Origin: Ottowia thiooxydans DSM 14619
GTDB lineage: Bacteria > Pseudomonadota > Gammaproteobacteria > Burkholderiales > Burkholderiaceae_C
DNA: 64,000 bases
Reading direction: 5' to 3'
Assembly: GCF_000422885.1 (NCBI RefSeq)
Contig: NZ_AUGX01000011.1
Span: 62,001 to 126,000, forward strand
Shown: one piece after another, positions 27,047 to 34,849 of the stretch
Layout of the letters: each line of letters begins with the position of its first letter
Numbering within the stretch: the first letter of the stretch is position 1
Notes under the pieces: generated by a model
The model's input: the letters and a program-made list of their open reading frames with translations, nothing else
What the model was told of the DNA's origin: nothing
Databases searched by the model: none
Made by a program: the position numbers and the translations under genes

Positions 27047-28009
27047 ATGAATATCGCCAAAGCCCTCTGTGTCGCCACCGCTGCGGTACTTTCTACCACC
27101 TGCCTGCAAGCTCAAGAGAGCTTTCCCAAGCGCACGGTGACCTTCGTGGTTCCTTTCGCCGCGAGCGGGGCCACCGACCACCTGGCGCGGGTGTTGGGTC
27201 TCAAATTGTCAAAAATTTGGGGGCAGGCTGTAGTCATAGAAAACCGCGCTGGCGGGGGGACCATCATTGGCACGCAATTGGTTAGCAAGGCCCCAGCCGA
27301 TGGCTACACCTTGCTATTCACCTCCTACGGCTTCACGGCCAACTCGGTGCTGCGCAAGAACTTGCCTTACGCCAGCAACGCGTTTCGTCCGGTCGCAAGG
27401 GTGGCCACCGGGTACAACGTGCTGATGGTGACCAATCGTCTGAAGGACAAGTCGCTCAAAGAGCTGATTGCGAATTCCAAGACCCAGTCCGGTGGTCTGT
27501 CGATCAGCTCGTCCGGTTTGGGCTCCAGCCCACACATCGCGGCAGAGTTCTTCTCCAAGCTGACCGGCACTACCTACACGCACGTTCCCTACAAGGGGCA
27601 AGGACCGGCCATGGTCGATCTGACCGCAGGGGTGGTGGACGCCATGTTCGACGGCATGTCTTCGTATTCGCACGTCAAGAGTGGTTATGTCGGTGCCGTG
27701 GCAATTGCTGCGCCGCAGCGGCATCCCGACGCGCCAGAGATCCCAACCTTCAAGGAGCTGGGAGTCGATTTTGTCGCGGGCTCCTGGTTCGGCATGCTGG
27801 CACCAGCCGGAACGCCAGACAGCGTTGTCGCAAAGATCAATGCCGACATGCAACTTGCCTTGCAGGACGAAGAGGTGAAAGCGCAGATGGTGAAAACCGG
27901 TGCGAGCATCGGGATCACCTCGTCTGAGGCCTTTGGGCAATTCCTGAACCAGGAGGCGACCCGGTTGCAAAACCTTGTGAACCAGGGCGCCAAGATCGAC
28001 CTGAACTGA
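27047..28009 (+). CDS. Bug/TctC-family periplasmic solute receptor
   Basis: A 320-residue receptor, third gene of the IclR-linked operon. The signal peptide MNIAKALCVATAAVLSTT ends near LQAQ. Mature motifs are FPKRTVTFVVPFAASGATD, VVIENRAGGGTIIG, APADGYTLLF, THVPYKGQGPAMVDL and ITSSEAFGQFL. AAAGGAACACC precedes ATG 27047. It probably binds the acid that the adjacent CoA-transferase activates. No membrane transporter subunits are present nearby. Confidence 0.93.
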   Translation: MNIAKALCVATAAVLSTTCLQAQESFPKRTVTFVVPFAASGATDHLARVLGLKLSKIWGQAVVIENRAGGGTIIGTQLVSKAPADGYTLLFTSYGFTANSVLRKNLPYASNAFRPVARVATGYNVLMVTNRLKDKSLKELIANSKTQSGGLSISSSGLGSSPHIAAEFFSKLTGTTYTHVPYKGQGPAMVDLTAGVVDAMFDGMSSYSHVKSGYVGAVAIAAPQRHPDAPEIPTFKELGVDFVAGSWFGMLAPAGTPDSVVAKINADMQLALQDEEVKAQMVKTGASIGITSSEAFGQFLNQEATRLQNLVNQGAKIDLN

Positions 28010-28089
28010 GCATCATGGCGTTCACGGTGGGCCTCGTGAACGCTTTGCATTTGATGAAGATCAAGGGGAGGAGAGCCGCAACGCGGCCT

Positions 28090-28120
28090 TTGACAGTTTG
28101 AGGTGAAAATAAGATATATT
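28090..28120 (+). promoter_or_regulatory. Candidate promoter of the truncated haemoglobin gene
   Basis: A perfect TTGACA is at 28090-28095. A -10 element lies within GATATATT (28113-28120), either GATATA at 17-base spacing or TATATT at 19. The -10 falls inside the NsrR-like site, so repressor binding would block RNA polymerase. Confidence 0.55.
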
Positions 28121-28133
28121 TGTAATAGATCTT
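28111..28133. promoter_or_regulatory. NsrR-type operator
   Basis: A 23-base 11-1-11 dyad: left arm AAGATATATTT, centre G, right arm TAATAGATCTT. Nine of 11 positions are symmetric, and it matches the known NsrR consensus layout (AAGATGCATTT-N-AAATGCATCTT). It abuts the ATG at 28134, and an NsrR gene lies 85 bases beyond the haemoglobin gene. Confidence 0.8.
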
Positions 28134-28574
28134 ATGAACAATGCCGCACCACCAATAGCCGCGGGCCAAGTGCCTGGAAGCGACTTCTGCACCGAAGCCG
28201 ATGTCACGAACCTAGTGCATACGTTCTATGCACAAGTCCGTGAGGATGAGGTTCTGGGCCCCATATTCGAATCACACATTGATGACTGGGATCACCACCT
28301 GGCCAAGTTAGTGGATTTTTGGTCGGCCATTCTTCGGCGTACCAATCGGTTCTCCGGCGCACCCATGCCCAAGCATGCGGTGTTGCCTGGTCTGTCTGCC
28401 GAGCTGTTCCAGCGTTGGCTGAAGCTGTTCCGGGAGAACGCGGCATCCCAGCCCAATCAGGCCATGGCCCAGCAAGCCTGTGCGATGGCTGAGCGCATCG
28501 CACAAAGCCTGTGGATGGGCTACCAGATGAGCCGTGTTCCAGATGCCATGCCTACCGAGCTGACTCATGAGTGA
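28134..28574 (+). CDS. Group III truncated haemoglobin
   Basis: A 146-residue globin. FCTEADVTNLVHTFYAQVR, DEVLGPIFESHIDDWDHHLAKLVDFWSA (in two parts) and FSGAPMPKHAVLPGL with proximal His at about residue 81 are group III (trHbP) hallmarks. Such proteins handle NO or peroxide. No Shine-Dalgarno precedes ATG 28134 because the NsrR-like operator abuts it, so the transcript may be almost leaderless or translation may start at GTG 28170. The operator and the neighbouring nsrR point to NO-induced expression. Confidence 0.88.
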   Translation: MNNAAPPIAAGQVPGSDFCTEADVTNLVHTFYAQVREDEVLGPIFESHIDDWDHHLAKLVDFWSAILRRTNRFSGAPMPKHAVLPGLSAELFQRWLKLFRENAASQPNQAMAQQACAMAERIAQSLWMGYQMSRVPDAMPTELTHE

Positions 28575-28658
28575 GAGGCATGGTTGAATGGCTGCAGTTC
28601 GAACAAGTGGGGCACGCCATGCCGCAGGCGCGTACGCTGCAATGACTAGAGTCTGCTT

Positions 28659-29114
28659 ATGCACCTGACCACGATGACTGACTACGCGTTGCGCCTTCTG
28701 ATGTACGTAGCGCAGCGGCCTGATCGCCTATGCACCATCTCGGAAGTGGCGCAGGCCCACAAGATTTCGGAAGCTCACCTGATGAAGGTCACGCACCAGC
28801 TCGGTTTGCATGGCTGGATCAAGACCCTACGCGGCAAGGGTGGCGGCATGCGCCTGGCGCATTCGCCGCGCGACATCAATCTGGGCGCTGTTGTGCGCAG
28901 CATCGAGCCAGACTTCGCATTGGTCGAATGCTTCTCCACCGGAAACCATTGCGTCCTGATCGGGCAGTGTCGCCTCGCGAACGTGCTGGAAGGGGCGTTG
29001 AGCAGTTTCATGGCGCACCTGGATGATTTCTCGCTAGCGGATTTGCTACCTGGCACTGATTTACCAGTGAGAGAGGGGCAGGGCATTAAGCTGGAACGTA
29101 AGCGCGTGCAATGA
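28659..29114 (+). CDS. nsrR: NO-sensing Rrf2-family repressor NsrR
   Basis: A 151-residue Rrf2 regulator. The N-terminus MHLTTMTDYALRLLMYVAQ and LRGKGGGMRLAHSPRDINLG closely follow NsrR. Three cysteines at about 91, 98 and 104 (in ECFSTGNHCVLIGQCRL) are placed as the [2Fe-2S]/[4Fe-4S] ligands of NsrR. Nitrosylation of the cluster releases DNA and induces NO-detoxifying genes. It follows the truncated haemoglobin gene by 84 bases on the same strand, so the haemoglobin operon may include its own repressor. Confidence 0.9.
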   Translation: MHLTTMTDYALRLLMYVAQRPDRLCTISEVAQAHKISEAHLMKVTHQLGLHGWIKTLRGKGGGMRLAHSPRDINLGAVVRSIEPDFALVECFSTGNHCVLIGQCRLANVLEGALSSFMAHLDDFSLADLLPGTDLPVREGQGIKLERKRVQ

Positions 29115-29153
29115 ACCAGGCTGTCTTTCTCCCTACTTCACCTTTTGGCTGCG

Positions 29154-29561
29154 ATGGCGCTAATTGAGTTATATCCACTTATCAAGCTCTCACACGTCTT
29201 GCTGGTGATGCTGAGCGGTGGTCTATTTTTGGGCCGGGGCTTGGGAGTGTTGCTGGGCGCAACGATGCCCATGTCCACGCCTGTACGTCGCTTGAGCCAG
29301 GTGATCGATACCGCTTTGCTTGCGGCGGCTTTGCTATTGCTGATGACGCTGCAGCTCAATCCCTTCGCTACGCCGTGGCTGTTGGCCAAGCTGATGCTGT
29401 TGGTGGCTTATATCGTGTTCGGCACGCTGGCCCTGCGGCGGGCGCCAACCCTTTCAGGGAAAGCGCTGGCATTCGCTGCGGCTTTGACCTGCTTCGTCAT
29501 GATGTTCACCATCGCCCGAACCCGTGACCCATTTGTGTTCTTGCGAATGCTGGGAAGCTGA
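29154..29561 (+). CDS. SirB2-family membrane protein
   Basis: A 135-residue protein with four hydrophobic helices. LYPLIKLSHVLLVMLSGG, RRLSQVIDTALLAAALLLL, LQLNPFATPWLLAKLMLLV and ALRRAPTLSGKALAF are typical of the SirB/SirB2 family of inner-membrane proteins, whose function is unknown. ATG 29154 is chosen; an in-frame TTG at 29145 is the only earlier option. It follows nsrR by 39 bases on the same strand and may belong to the NO-response operon, which is inference. Confidence 0.75.
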   Translation: MALIELYPLIKLSHVLLVMLSGGLFLGRGLGVLLGATMPMSTPVRRLSQVIDTALLAAALLLLMTLQLNPFATPWLLAKLMLLVAYIVFGTLALRRAPTLSGKALAFAAALTCFVMMFTIARTRDPFVFLRMLGS

Positions 29562-29622
29562 TCTTCGCGTGCGCGTTGGATCTGAGTCATCTTGGTCCGA
29601 ACTGAGGGAGTCGCCGGCGCGC

Positions 29623-30609
29623 TCAGTCCGCCTTTAGCTTGACCGCTTGAAACACTCGCTGCAGCCGCTGCGCTTCGGCGTTGTAGAAGGTCTGCGCTTG
29701 TTTAAGGGGCATGGCGCGCGTGAGGGCCACGCCACCCGCGTCGCGTGTGTAGGCGCCGAACTCAGGCCCTTGCAAGGCGGTGTCGATGGCTTTGTGCACC
29801 GCCGCCACCACCTCGGTGGGCGTCTGACGAGGCAGGAACACGCCGGTCCACACGGTGTATACGAAGTCCTTCAGGCCGCTCAGTTCGCTCAGGCGCGGAA
29901 GGCCGACCATTGGGGTGTCGGCGGTATGGGCCAGGGCGCGCAGCGTGCCAGCTTCGATCTGCTTTGCGGTGCTGCCGGCCATGGGCAGGAAGGCCAGGTC
30001 AACCTGACCACCGATCAGGTCGTTGACGGCCGGTGCCAGGCCTTTGTAGGGCACGTGGATCAACTGTGCGCCGGTCAGAGACTTGAAGTGCTCGCCCATG
30101 AGGTGGTAGAGCGTGCCGCTGCCTGGCGTGGCGTAGCTAAGGGGCTTGCTGGCTGGGTTTTTCAGGTAATCCAGCAGCGCCTGCGCCGAATGGATCTGCA
30201 GGCTGGGCCGAACGACGAGCGCGATGTGGGTGTACGAGAGCTGCGAGACCAGCACAAGGTCCTCGGGTTTGTAGCGCACACTGGGCATGGTCAACGGCGG
30301 CAGGATGGGCTCGGCGACGGTGGTGAGCAGCATGGTGTGGCCGTCGGCCGGCGCAGCCAGCACCTTGCCCACGCCTATGGCGCCGCCGACACCGGCGAAG
30401 TTTTCGACGATCACGGTCTCGCCCAGGGCCTTCTGCATCAGCGGTTGCATGACGCGAGCCACCATGTCGGCCGGGCCTCCGGCCGGGAAGGGCACCACAA
30501 CGGAGATGCGACGAGAGGGGAACGCGCCTTGTGCGCTGGTCAGCGGGGCGAGGGTGCTCAGGGCCGGCGCCAGAGCGGCGGCCAGCAGGGAACGGCGGGC
30601 GATCTTCAT
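29623..30609 (-). CDS. Bug/TctC-family periplasmic solute receptor
   Basis: A 328-residue receptor. The signal peptide MKIARRSLLAAALAPALSTL ends near TSAQ. FPSRRISVVVPFPAGGPADM, VIVENFAGVGGAIGVG, APADGHTMLL, HVPYKGLAPAVNDLIGG and LPRLSEL are Bug motifs. GGAGACAAGACACC precedes ATG 30609. The reading frame continues far upstream into the amidohydrolase gene, but that part is a shadow. It is 41 bases downstream of the amidohydrolase gene on the same strand and probably in one operon with it. Confidence 0.92.
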   Translation of the reverse strand: MKIARRSLLAAALAPALSTLAPLTSAQGAFPSRRISVVVPFPAGGPADMVARVMQPLMQKALGETVIVENFAGVGGAIGVGKVLAAPADGHTMLLTTVAEPILPPLTMPSVRYKPEDLVLVSQLSYTHIALVVRPSLQIHSAQALLDYLKNPASKPLSYATPGSGTLYHLMGEHFKSLTGAQLIHVPYKGLAPAVNDLIGGQVDLAFLPMAGSTAKQIEAGTLRALAHTADTPMVGLPRLSELSGLKDFVYTVWTGVFLPRQTPTEVVAAVHKAIDTALQGPEFGAYTRDAGGVALTRAMPLKQAQTFYNAEAQRLQRVFQAVKLKAD

Positions 30610-30650
30610 GGTGTCTTGTCTCCGGGTGTTGTAGTTGGGCACCGGGGTGC

Positions 30651-31595
30651 TCAGGCGGCGGCCTTGGTGGGCGTCGCGGTGCGGTGCTGCTTGCTCTGGT
30701 CGATGCGGTAGAGGCGTGTGGCGTTGCCGCCAAGGATGAGTTCCAGCGCGTGGTCGGGGATCTCGGGCATGTCCAGCGCGCGGGCGTGTTCGTTGATGTT
30801 CTGCACGGTCTTGTGGAAGGTCCACATGAAGGGGTTTTCCGAACCGTAGAGCAGACGCTCCCAGGGGTTGACGCAACCGAAGTCGTGGATCAGCTGATAG
30901 ACGGTACGCGGATGGTAAAAGCCCAGCGCACTGAGATCGGCGTGAAAGTTGGGGTTGCGCGCAACCACACCCATGGCCTCGGCCGCATAGGGGTAGCCCA
31001 GGTGGCAAATGACGACCTTCATCTTGGGAAAGCGCTGGCCCACTTCGTCGAGCAGCCAAGGTTGCTGTAGTTTCATGTCTGCGCCGCAGACGGGGGTGAA
31101 CCCCATGTGGAAGTGCACCGGCACGCCGAGCGCCGTGGCGGCTTCGTACAGCGGCTCGCAGGTCTTGTCGCGTGGGTCGAAGTGTGCGTAGGTGGGGTAG
31201 AGCTTGATGCCTCGGAAGTCGTGGTCGCGCACGCAGCGTTCCAGTTCGTCGGCCGCGCCCCATGGGTCAATGATTGGGTCTGCGCTGCAGATACCGATGA
31301 GCCGGCCGTTGGAGGCCTTGACCTGTTGGGCTACGAACTCGTTGGGCACGTTATAGGGGCGCTGTTCGGGCGGCAGCACGCGGTTCCAGTTGCCGGCCAG
31401 TACGCAGCACACGTCGATGCCCACATCGTCCATGACCTGAACGAGCATTTCGCCGTCGCGACGTTCGGACTTCACCTCGCTGCTGTGGTAGCGAAACCCG
31501 CGATCGCTCCAGTTCTTGCGCAGCTCGTTGTAGATGTGCTGCGAGACGTGAACACCGGGCTGACCCAGGTGAATGTGGTTGTCGACGACGAACAT
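30651..31595 (-). CDS. Amidohydrolase-family (TIM-barrel metal-dependent) hydrolase
   Basis: A 314-residue protein from ATG 31595, chosen because AGGAG lies just upstream. It begins FVVDNHIHLGQPG with the metal-binding HxH. KLYPTYAHFDPRD, PVHFHMGFTPVCG, VVICHLGYPYAAEAMG and LLYGSENPFMWTF follow the amidohydrolase_2 (ACMSD-like) pattern, in which decarboxylases and hydrolases of aromatic or lactone acids are found. It heads a two-gene unit with a Bug receptor and is divergent from a MarR regulator. The exact reaction is not readable. Confidence 0.85.
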   Translation of the reverse strand: MFVVDNHIHLGQPGVHVSQHIYNELRKNWSDRGFRYHSSEVKSERRDGEMLVQVMDDVGIDVCCVLAGNWNRVLPPEQRPYNVPNEFVAQQVKASNGRLIGICSADPIIDPWGAADELERCVRDHDFRGIKLYPTYAHFDPRDKTCEPLYEAATALGVPVHFHMGFTPVCGADMKLQQPWLLDEVGQRFPKMKVVICHLGYPYAAEAMGVVARNPNFHADLSALGFYHPRTVYQLIHDFGCVNPWERLLYGSENPFMWTFHKTVQNINEHARALDMPEIPDHALELILGGNATRLYRIDQSKQHRTATPTKAAA

Positions 31596-31637
31596 GCGGT
31601 CTCCTGAATGATGTTGCGTCAAAGTGTAGTTATCAAA

Positions 31638-31655
31638 TAGTTCGATGTCAAACTA
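31638..31655. promoter_or_regulatory. Candidate MarR operator
   Basis: TAGTTCGATGTCAAACTA is an 18-base dyad with seven of nine positions symmetric. It lies midway between the divergent amidohydrolase and MarR genes, the standard place for a MarR site. Confidence 0.5.
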
Positions 31656-31702
31656 ATAGATGGAGATGCATGTGGGGGTGCGTGCTATCCTGCCAGCTGC
31701 CA

Positions 31703-32143
31703 ATGTCTGATTTCACCCCTCCTTCTTCTCCCGCGCTCGACTCATATATCGGGTACCACCTCCGAAAAGCCCACAATCAGGCGCTACGCCGGTTGGACCT
31801 CGCGCTGGGCAAGCTGCAACTGACGACCGCCATGTATGGCGTGCTGGAGTTGTTGAGTTGCCATGTGGAGTTGGCGCAGGGACAATTGGCGCGGGGCGTG
31901 GGGCTGACCAACCCGTCTATGGTGCCGCTGGCGGACAAGCTGGCCGAGCGTGGCCTGATCGACCGCACCCGCCAGGAGCACGACCGACGCATGGTGCACC
32001 TGAAGCTCACGCCCGAAGGGCGCAAGTGCTGGAGCCGCGCCTCGCGCATTGTGCGCGAGCACGAGGAGGCGTTGCGCGGCGCGCTCTCCGATGCAGAGAC
32101 TGCTGAATTAATCCGGCTGCTGGGCAAGATCACCGGGGAGTGA
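31703..32143 (+). CDS. MarR-family transcriptional regulator
   Basis: A 146-residue winged-helix regulator. YHLRKAHNQALRRLDLAL, LAQGQLARGVGLTNPSMVPLA (in two parts, recognition region), LIDRTRQEHDRRMVHLKLT (the wing with the DxR motif) and LTPEGRKCW are typical. ATG 31703 (MSDFTPPSS) is preferred to an upstream in-frame start at 31670. It is divergent from the amidohydrolase-Bug pair with a candidate operator between, so it is probably their repressor, released by an aromatic acid or pathway compound. Confidence 0.88.
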   Translation: MSDFTPPSSPALDSYIGYHLRKAHNQALRRLDLALGKLQLTTAMYGVLELLSCHVELAQGQLARGVGLTNPSMVPLADKLAERGLIDRTRQEHDRRMVHLKLTPEGRKCWSRASRIVREHEEALRGALSDAETAELIRLLGKITGE

Positions 32144-32266
32144 ACAGAAGCCCCCCCGCGCCGCTACGCGGCTACTGTATCTATGCCTTCGTAGATTGGC
32201 CGAATGTTGCGTGACAACGGCCGGCGGCACCACGGGCGCCATCAGAGCCTGAGTCAGCCGCAAAAA

Positions 32267-32302
32267 CCTGATAGCAGCGAGCGATCAGGATAGCTGATCG
32301 CT
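32267..32302 (+). promoter_or_regulatory. LysR-type box upstream of pobA, overlapping a second dyad
   Basis: CCTGAT (32267-32272), 11 bases, ATCAGG (32284-32289) is a perfect T-N11-A LysR-type box. It overlaps AGCGATCA-N7-TGATCGCT at 32280-32302. The 14 bases GCGATCAGGATAGC at 32281-32294 recur exactly at 40075-40088 in front of the LysR gene. It lies about 75 bases upstream of the pobA start, suited to activation. Confidence 0.75.
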
Positions 32303-32363
32303 GGCTCCTCAAAGGTCGTTGTTGTCCCTAGGATGGCAACTATCTACACGGAAACCGCTGCAA

Positions 32364-33545
32364 ATGAAAACCCTAGTGACGATCATCGGCGCGGGGCCAG
32401 CCGGCATGTTGCTCTCCGAAATCCTCGCACGACAAAAGATCGACAGCATCGTCGTCGAGAGGCAAAGTCGGGACTATGTCAAATCCAGGATCCGCGCCGG
32501 CGTCCTTGAACAAACCACAGTGGACGTGCTGCGTGAGAACGGGCTAGCCGATCGGCTGGATAGTGAGGGGCATGTCCATGATGGGATGAAGATTGTCTGG
32601 GCAGGAAAGGAGAGCTTCTTCATCGACGTCAAAAAACACGTCGACAAGCAGTTTGTGGCCTATGGCCAAACAAGCATCCAGGAGGACCTTTTCGCCGCAG
32701 CGAACCGGCGCGATGCGCGAATCGTCTTCAATGCTGAGGATGTGAAGCTACACGACGTTCAGTCGAAGAAGCCGTCTGTGAGCTTCTTCAGCAACGGTGA
32801 AAGGGTGAGCATAGAAACAGACTTCATCGCGGGATGCGACGGCTTCCATGGTGTGTCTCGCCAAGCCATCCCACACGACGTACTGAAGGAGTACGAGAAG
32901 GTCTATCCGTTCGGGTGGCTTGGTATCTTGACAGAGCGGCCCCCGTTGCCGGACATCGTCTATGCGAACCATCCGCGTGGATTCGCTCTGGCATCCATGA
33001 GAAGTCCCACCTTGAGTCGCTATTACATCCAGGTACCGCTCGATGCACAGCTCGTCGAATGGACCGATGAGAGATTCTGGGAAGAGCTCAGGTCTCGATT
33101 TCCGCCGGAGATGGCGCGAGCTATTGTTGAAGGCCCATCGATTGAGAAGTCGATTGCACCCCTTCGCAGCTATGTGGCCGAACCTATGAGCTACGGAAGC
33201 CTTTTCCTCGCTGGTGACTCGGCTCACATCGTTCCCCCGACTGGGGCGAAAGGTCTCAATCTCGCAGTCTCGGACGTGTTTTATCTGAGTCGTGCGCTGA
33301 CCTCCTTCTACAAGACGGGCAATGAAGCGTTGCTGGATGAATACAGCGCGACGGCGTTGCGGCGGGTGTGGCATTCAGTGCGTACCTCCTGGTACCTGAC
33401 GAACTTGTTGCACCGATTCCCTACTGCGAACCAATTTGACCAAAAAGCACAGGAGTACGAGCTCGAATTCCTCAGATCGTCAGCGAGCGCGCAAGCGGCT
33501 CTGGCGGAGCAGTACGCTGGCCTTCCACTGGAGGAACTGAAATGA
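32364..33545 (+). CDS. pobA: 4-Hydroxybenzoate 3-monooxygenase
   Basis: A 393-residue single-component flavin hydroxylase, the usual PobA length. FAD fold: TIIGAGPAGMLLSEIL. The stretch RDYVKSRIRAGVLEQTTVDV is a PobA signature, DFIAGCDGFHGVSR follows, and FLAGDSAHIVPPTGAKGLNL is the second FAD motif. It converts 4-hydroxybenzoate to protocatechuate with NAD(P)H and O2. ATG 32364 fits the family N-terminus. It is first in the operon pobA-ligA-ligB-bug-rdhA; its stop overlaps the ligA start (ATGA). A relative acting directly on a halogenated 4-hydroxybenzoate cannot be excluded. Confidence 0.9.
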   Translation: MKTLVTIIGAGPAGMLLSEILARQKIDSIVVERQSRDYVKSRIRAGVLEQTTVDVLRENGLADRLDSEGHVHDGMKIVWAGKESFFIDVKKHVDKQFVAYGQTSIQEDLFAAANRRDARIVFNAEDVKLHDVQSKKPSVSFFSNGERVSIETDFIAGCDGFHGVSRQAIPHDVLKEYEKVYPFGWLGILTERPPLPDIVYANHPRGFALASMRSPTLSRYYIQVPLDAQLVEWTDERFWEELRSRFPPEMARAIVEGPSIEKSIAPLRSYVAEPMSYGSLFLAGDSAHIVPPTGAKGLNLAVSDVFYLSRALTSFYKTGNEALLDEYSATALRRVWHSVRTSWYLTNLLHRFPTANQFDQKAQEYELEFLRSSASAQAALAEQYAGLPLEELK

Positions 33546-33955
33546 ATCAACCACTCAGGGACTACAACGATATCCCGGGAACGTACGTCTTCGACGGCCT
33601 GCATCAGCGCCGCGGCTACTGGTTGAATACCTTCTGCAAGTCGCTTGACCACGCAGGAAACAGAGACGCGTTCAGGGCGAACCCGGCGACATACGTTGAG
33701 AAATTTCCGATGACGCCTGAGCAACGCGAAGCCGTTCGAGAAAGAGACTGGCTGGCCATGCTCCGGCTGGGGGGCAATATCTACTACACCTTCAAGCTCG
33801 CCATCTTCGACGGGTTGTCGATGCAGCACGTAGGTGCAGCGATGAATGGAAGCAAGATGACCGTTGAGGAGTTCCGCTCGATGATGGTGATGGGCGGCAG
33901 GCCGATCGATGGGATGCGCAGTCGGCGCGAGAACAGGGCGCGGGACCATGGCTAA
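33542..33955 (+). CDS. ligA: Protocatechuate 4,5-dioxygenase alpha subunit
   Basis: A 137-residue small subunit of the extradiol dioxygenase LigAB. DIPGTYVFDGLHQRRGYWLN, FCKSLDHAGNRDAF and VRERDWLAMLRLGGNIYYT (cap-forming helices) match LigA (about 139 residues). The start overlaps the pobA stop by four bases and the end overlaps ligB by eight bases, indicating translational coupling. Together with LigB it cleaves protocatechuate to 4-carboxy-2-hydroxymuconate semialdehyde. Later genes of the 4,5-pathway (ligC, I, J, K, U) are not in this window. Confidence 0.92.
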   Translation: MNQPLRDYNDIPGTYVFDGLHQRRGYWLNTFCKSLDHAGNRDAFRANPATYVEKFPMTPEQREAVRERDWLAMLRLGGNIYYTFKLAIFDGLSMQHVGAAMNGSKMTVEEFRSMMVMGGRPIDGMRSRRENRARDHG

Positions 33956-34811
33956 GGTTGTCGGTGGAGTTGGTACCTCTCACGTACCCGCCATCGGCGC
34001 AGCCGTCGATGGCGGCAGGACAGGCGATCCCTACTGGAAACCAGTCTTTGACGGGATGCAGGCGGCGCGCGATTGGATCGCCGAGGTCAAACCCGACGTC
34101 TGCATCATCGTGTACAACGACCACGCGTCCTGCTTTTCGTTGAACCTGACGCCGACCTTCGCGCTCGGCGTCGCCGAGAGCTTCCAGCCGCACGACGAGG
34201 GCTACGGTCCGCGGCCCGTGCCCGTGGTGAGAGGCGCACCCGATCTGGCCTGGCACCTTGCCGAGCAACTCATCCTGAGTGAGTTCGACATCACCATCGT
34301 TTCTGAAATGACGGTGGACCATGGACTGACGGTGCCGCTGTCGGTGCTGTTTGGCCAACCAGCCGAATGGCCGTGCCGCGTCATTCCGTTGTGCGTGAAT
34401 GTCATTCAGTACCCGCCGCCGACAGGAAATCGATGCCTGAACCTGGGAAAGGCCATCAGGTCCGCGCTGGAAAGCTTCCCGGAGGAGTTGAAGGTAGCAG
34501 TCCTCGGCACGGGTGGGTTGTCGCATCAACTGCAGGGCGAGCGTGCGGGCCTGATCAATGTGGAGTTCGACAACGCGTGGCTGGATGCGTTTGTAGACCG
34601 TCCGGCCACGGTCGCGTCCATGTCCCATCTCGAGGTGTTGAGAGAAGCGGGCTCAGAGGGGCTGGAGTGCGTCATGTGGCTCGTCATGCGCGGAGCACTG
34701 AATGAGGATGTGGATGTCCACCATCGGTTCTATCACGTCCCGGCGTCCAACACGGCCTACGGGCTTCTCGTTCTGGAGGACGCCAAGAATCCGGCGTCGC
34801 CAGGACGCTAA
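33948..34811 (+). CDS. ligB: Protocatechuate 4,5-dioxygenase beta (catalytic) subunit
   Basis: A 287-residue class III extradiol dioxygenase. GGVGTSHVPAIG gives iron ligand His12, IIVYNDHASCF the second His (about 59), and SHLEVLREAGSEGLE the likely Glu ligand. GTGGLSHQLQGER contains the catalytic His. ATG 33948 overlaps the end of ligA. It performs Fe(II)-dependent meta-cleavage of protocatechuate, consistent with pobA upstream. Gallate or a halogenated protocatechuate are alternatives that sequence alone cannot exclude. Confidence 0.92.
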   Translation: MAKVVGGVGTSHVPAIGAAVDGGRTGDPYWKPVFDGMQAARDWIAEVKPDVCIIVYNDHASCFSLNLTPTFALGVAESFQPHDEGYGPRPVPVVRGAPDLAWHLAEQLILSEFDITIVSEMTVDHGLTVPLSVLFGQPAEWPCRVIPLCVNVIQYPPPTGNRCLNLGKAIRSALESFPEELKVAVLGTGGLSHQLQGERAGLINVEFDNAWLDAFVDRPATVASMSHLEVLREAGSEGLECVMWLVMRGALNEDVDVHHRFYHVPASNTAYGLLVLEDAKNPASPGR

Positions 34812-34849
34812 TGGAATAGCGAACACCACAAGAACACCGGAGACAAGTC

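Noticed and set aside
30610-31263. In-frame extension of the Bug receptor frame into the amidohydrolase gene
   Set aside because: The signal peptide starts at 30609 and the upstream part is Arg/Pro-rich shadow translation.
32144-32266. Possible terminator after the MarR gene (GCCGC/GCGGC near 32158-32172)
   Set aside because: The stem is only five pairs and no T-run follows.
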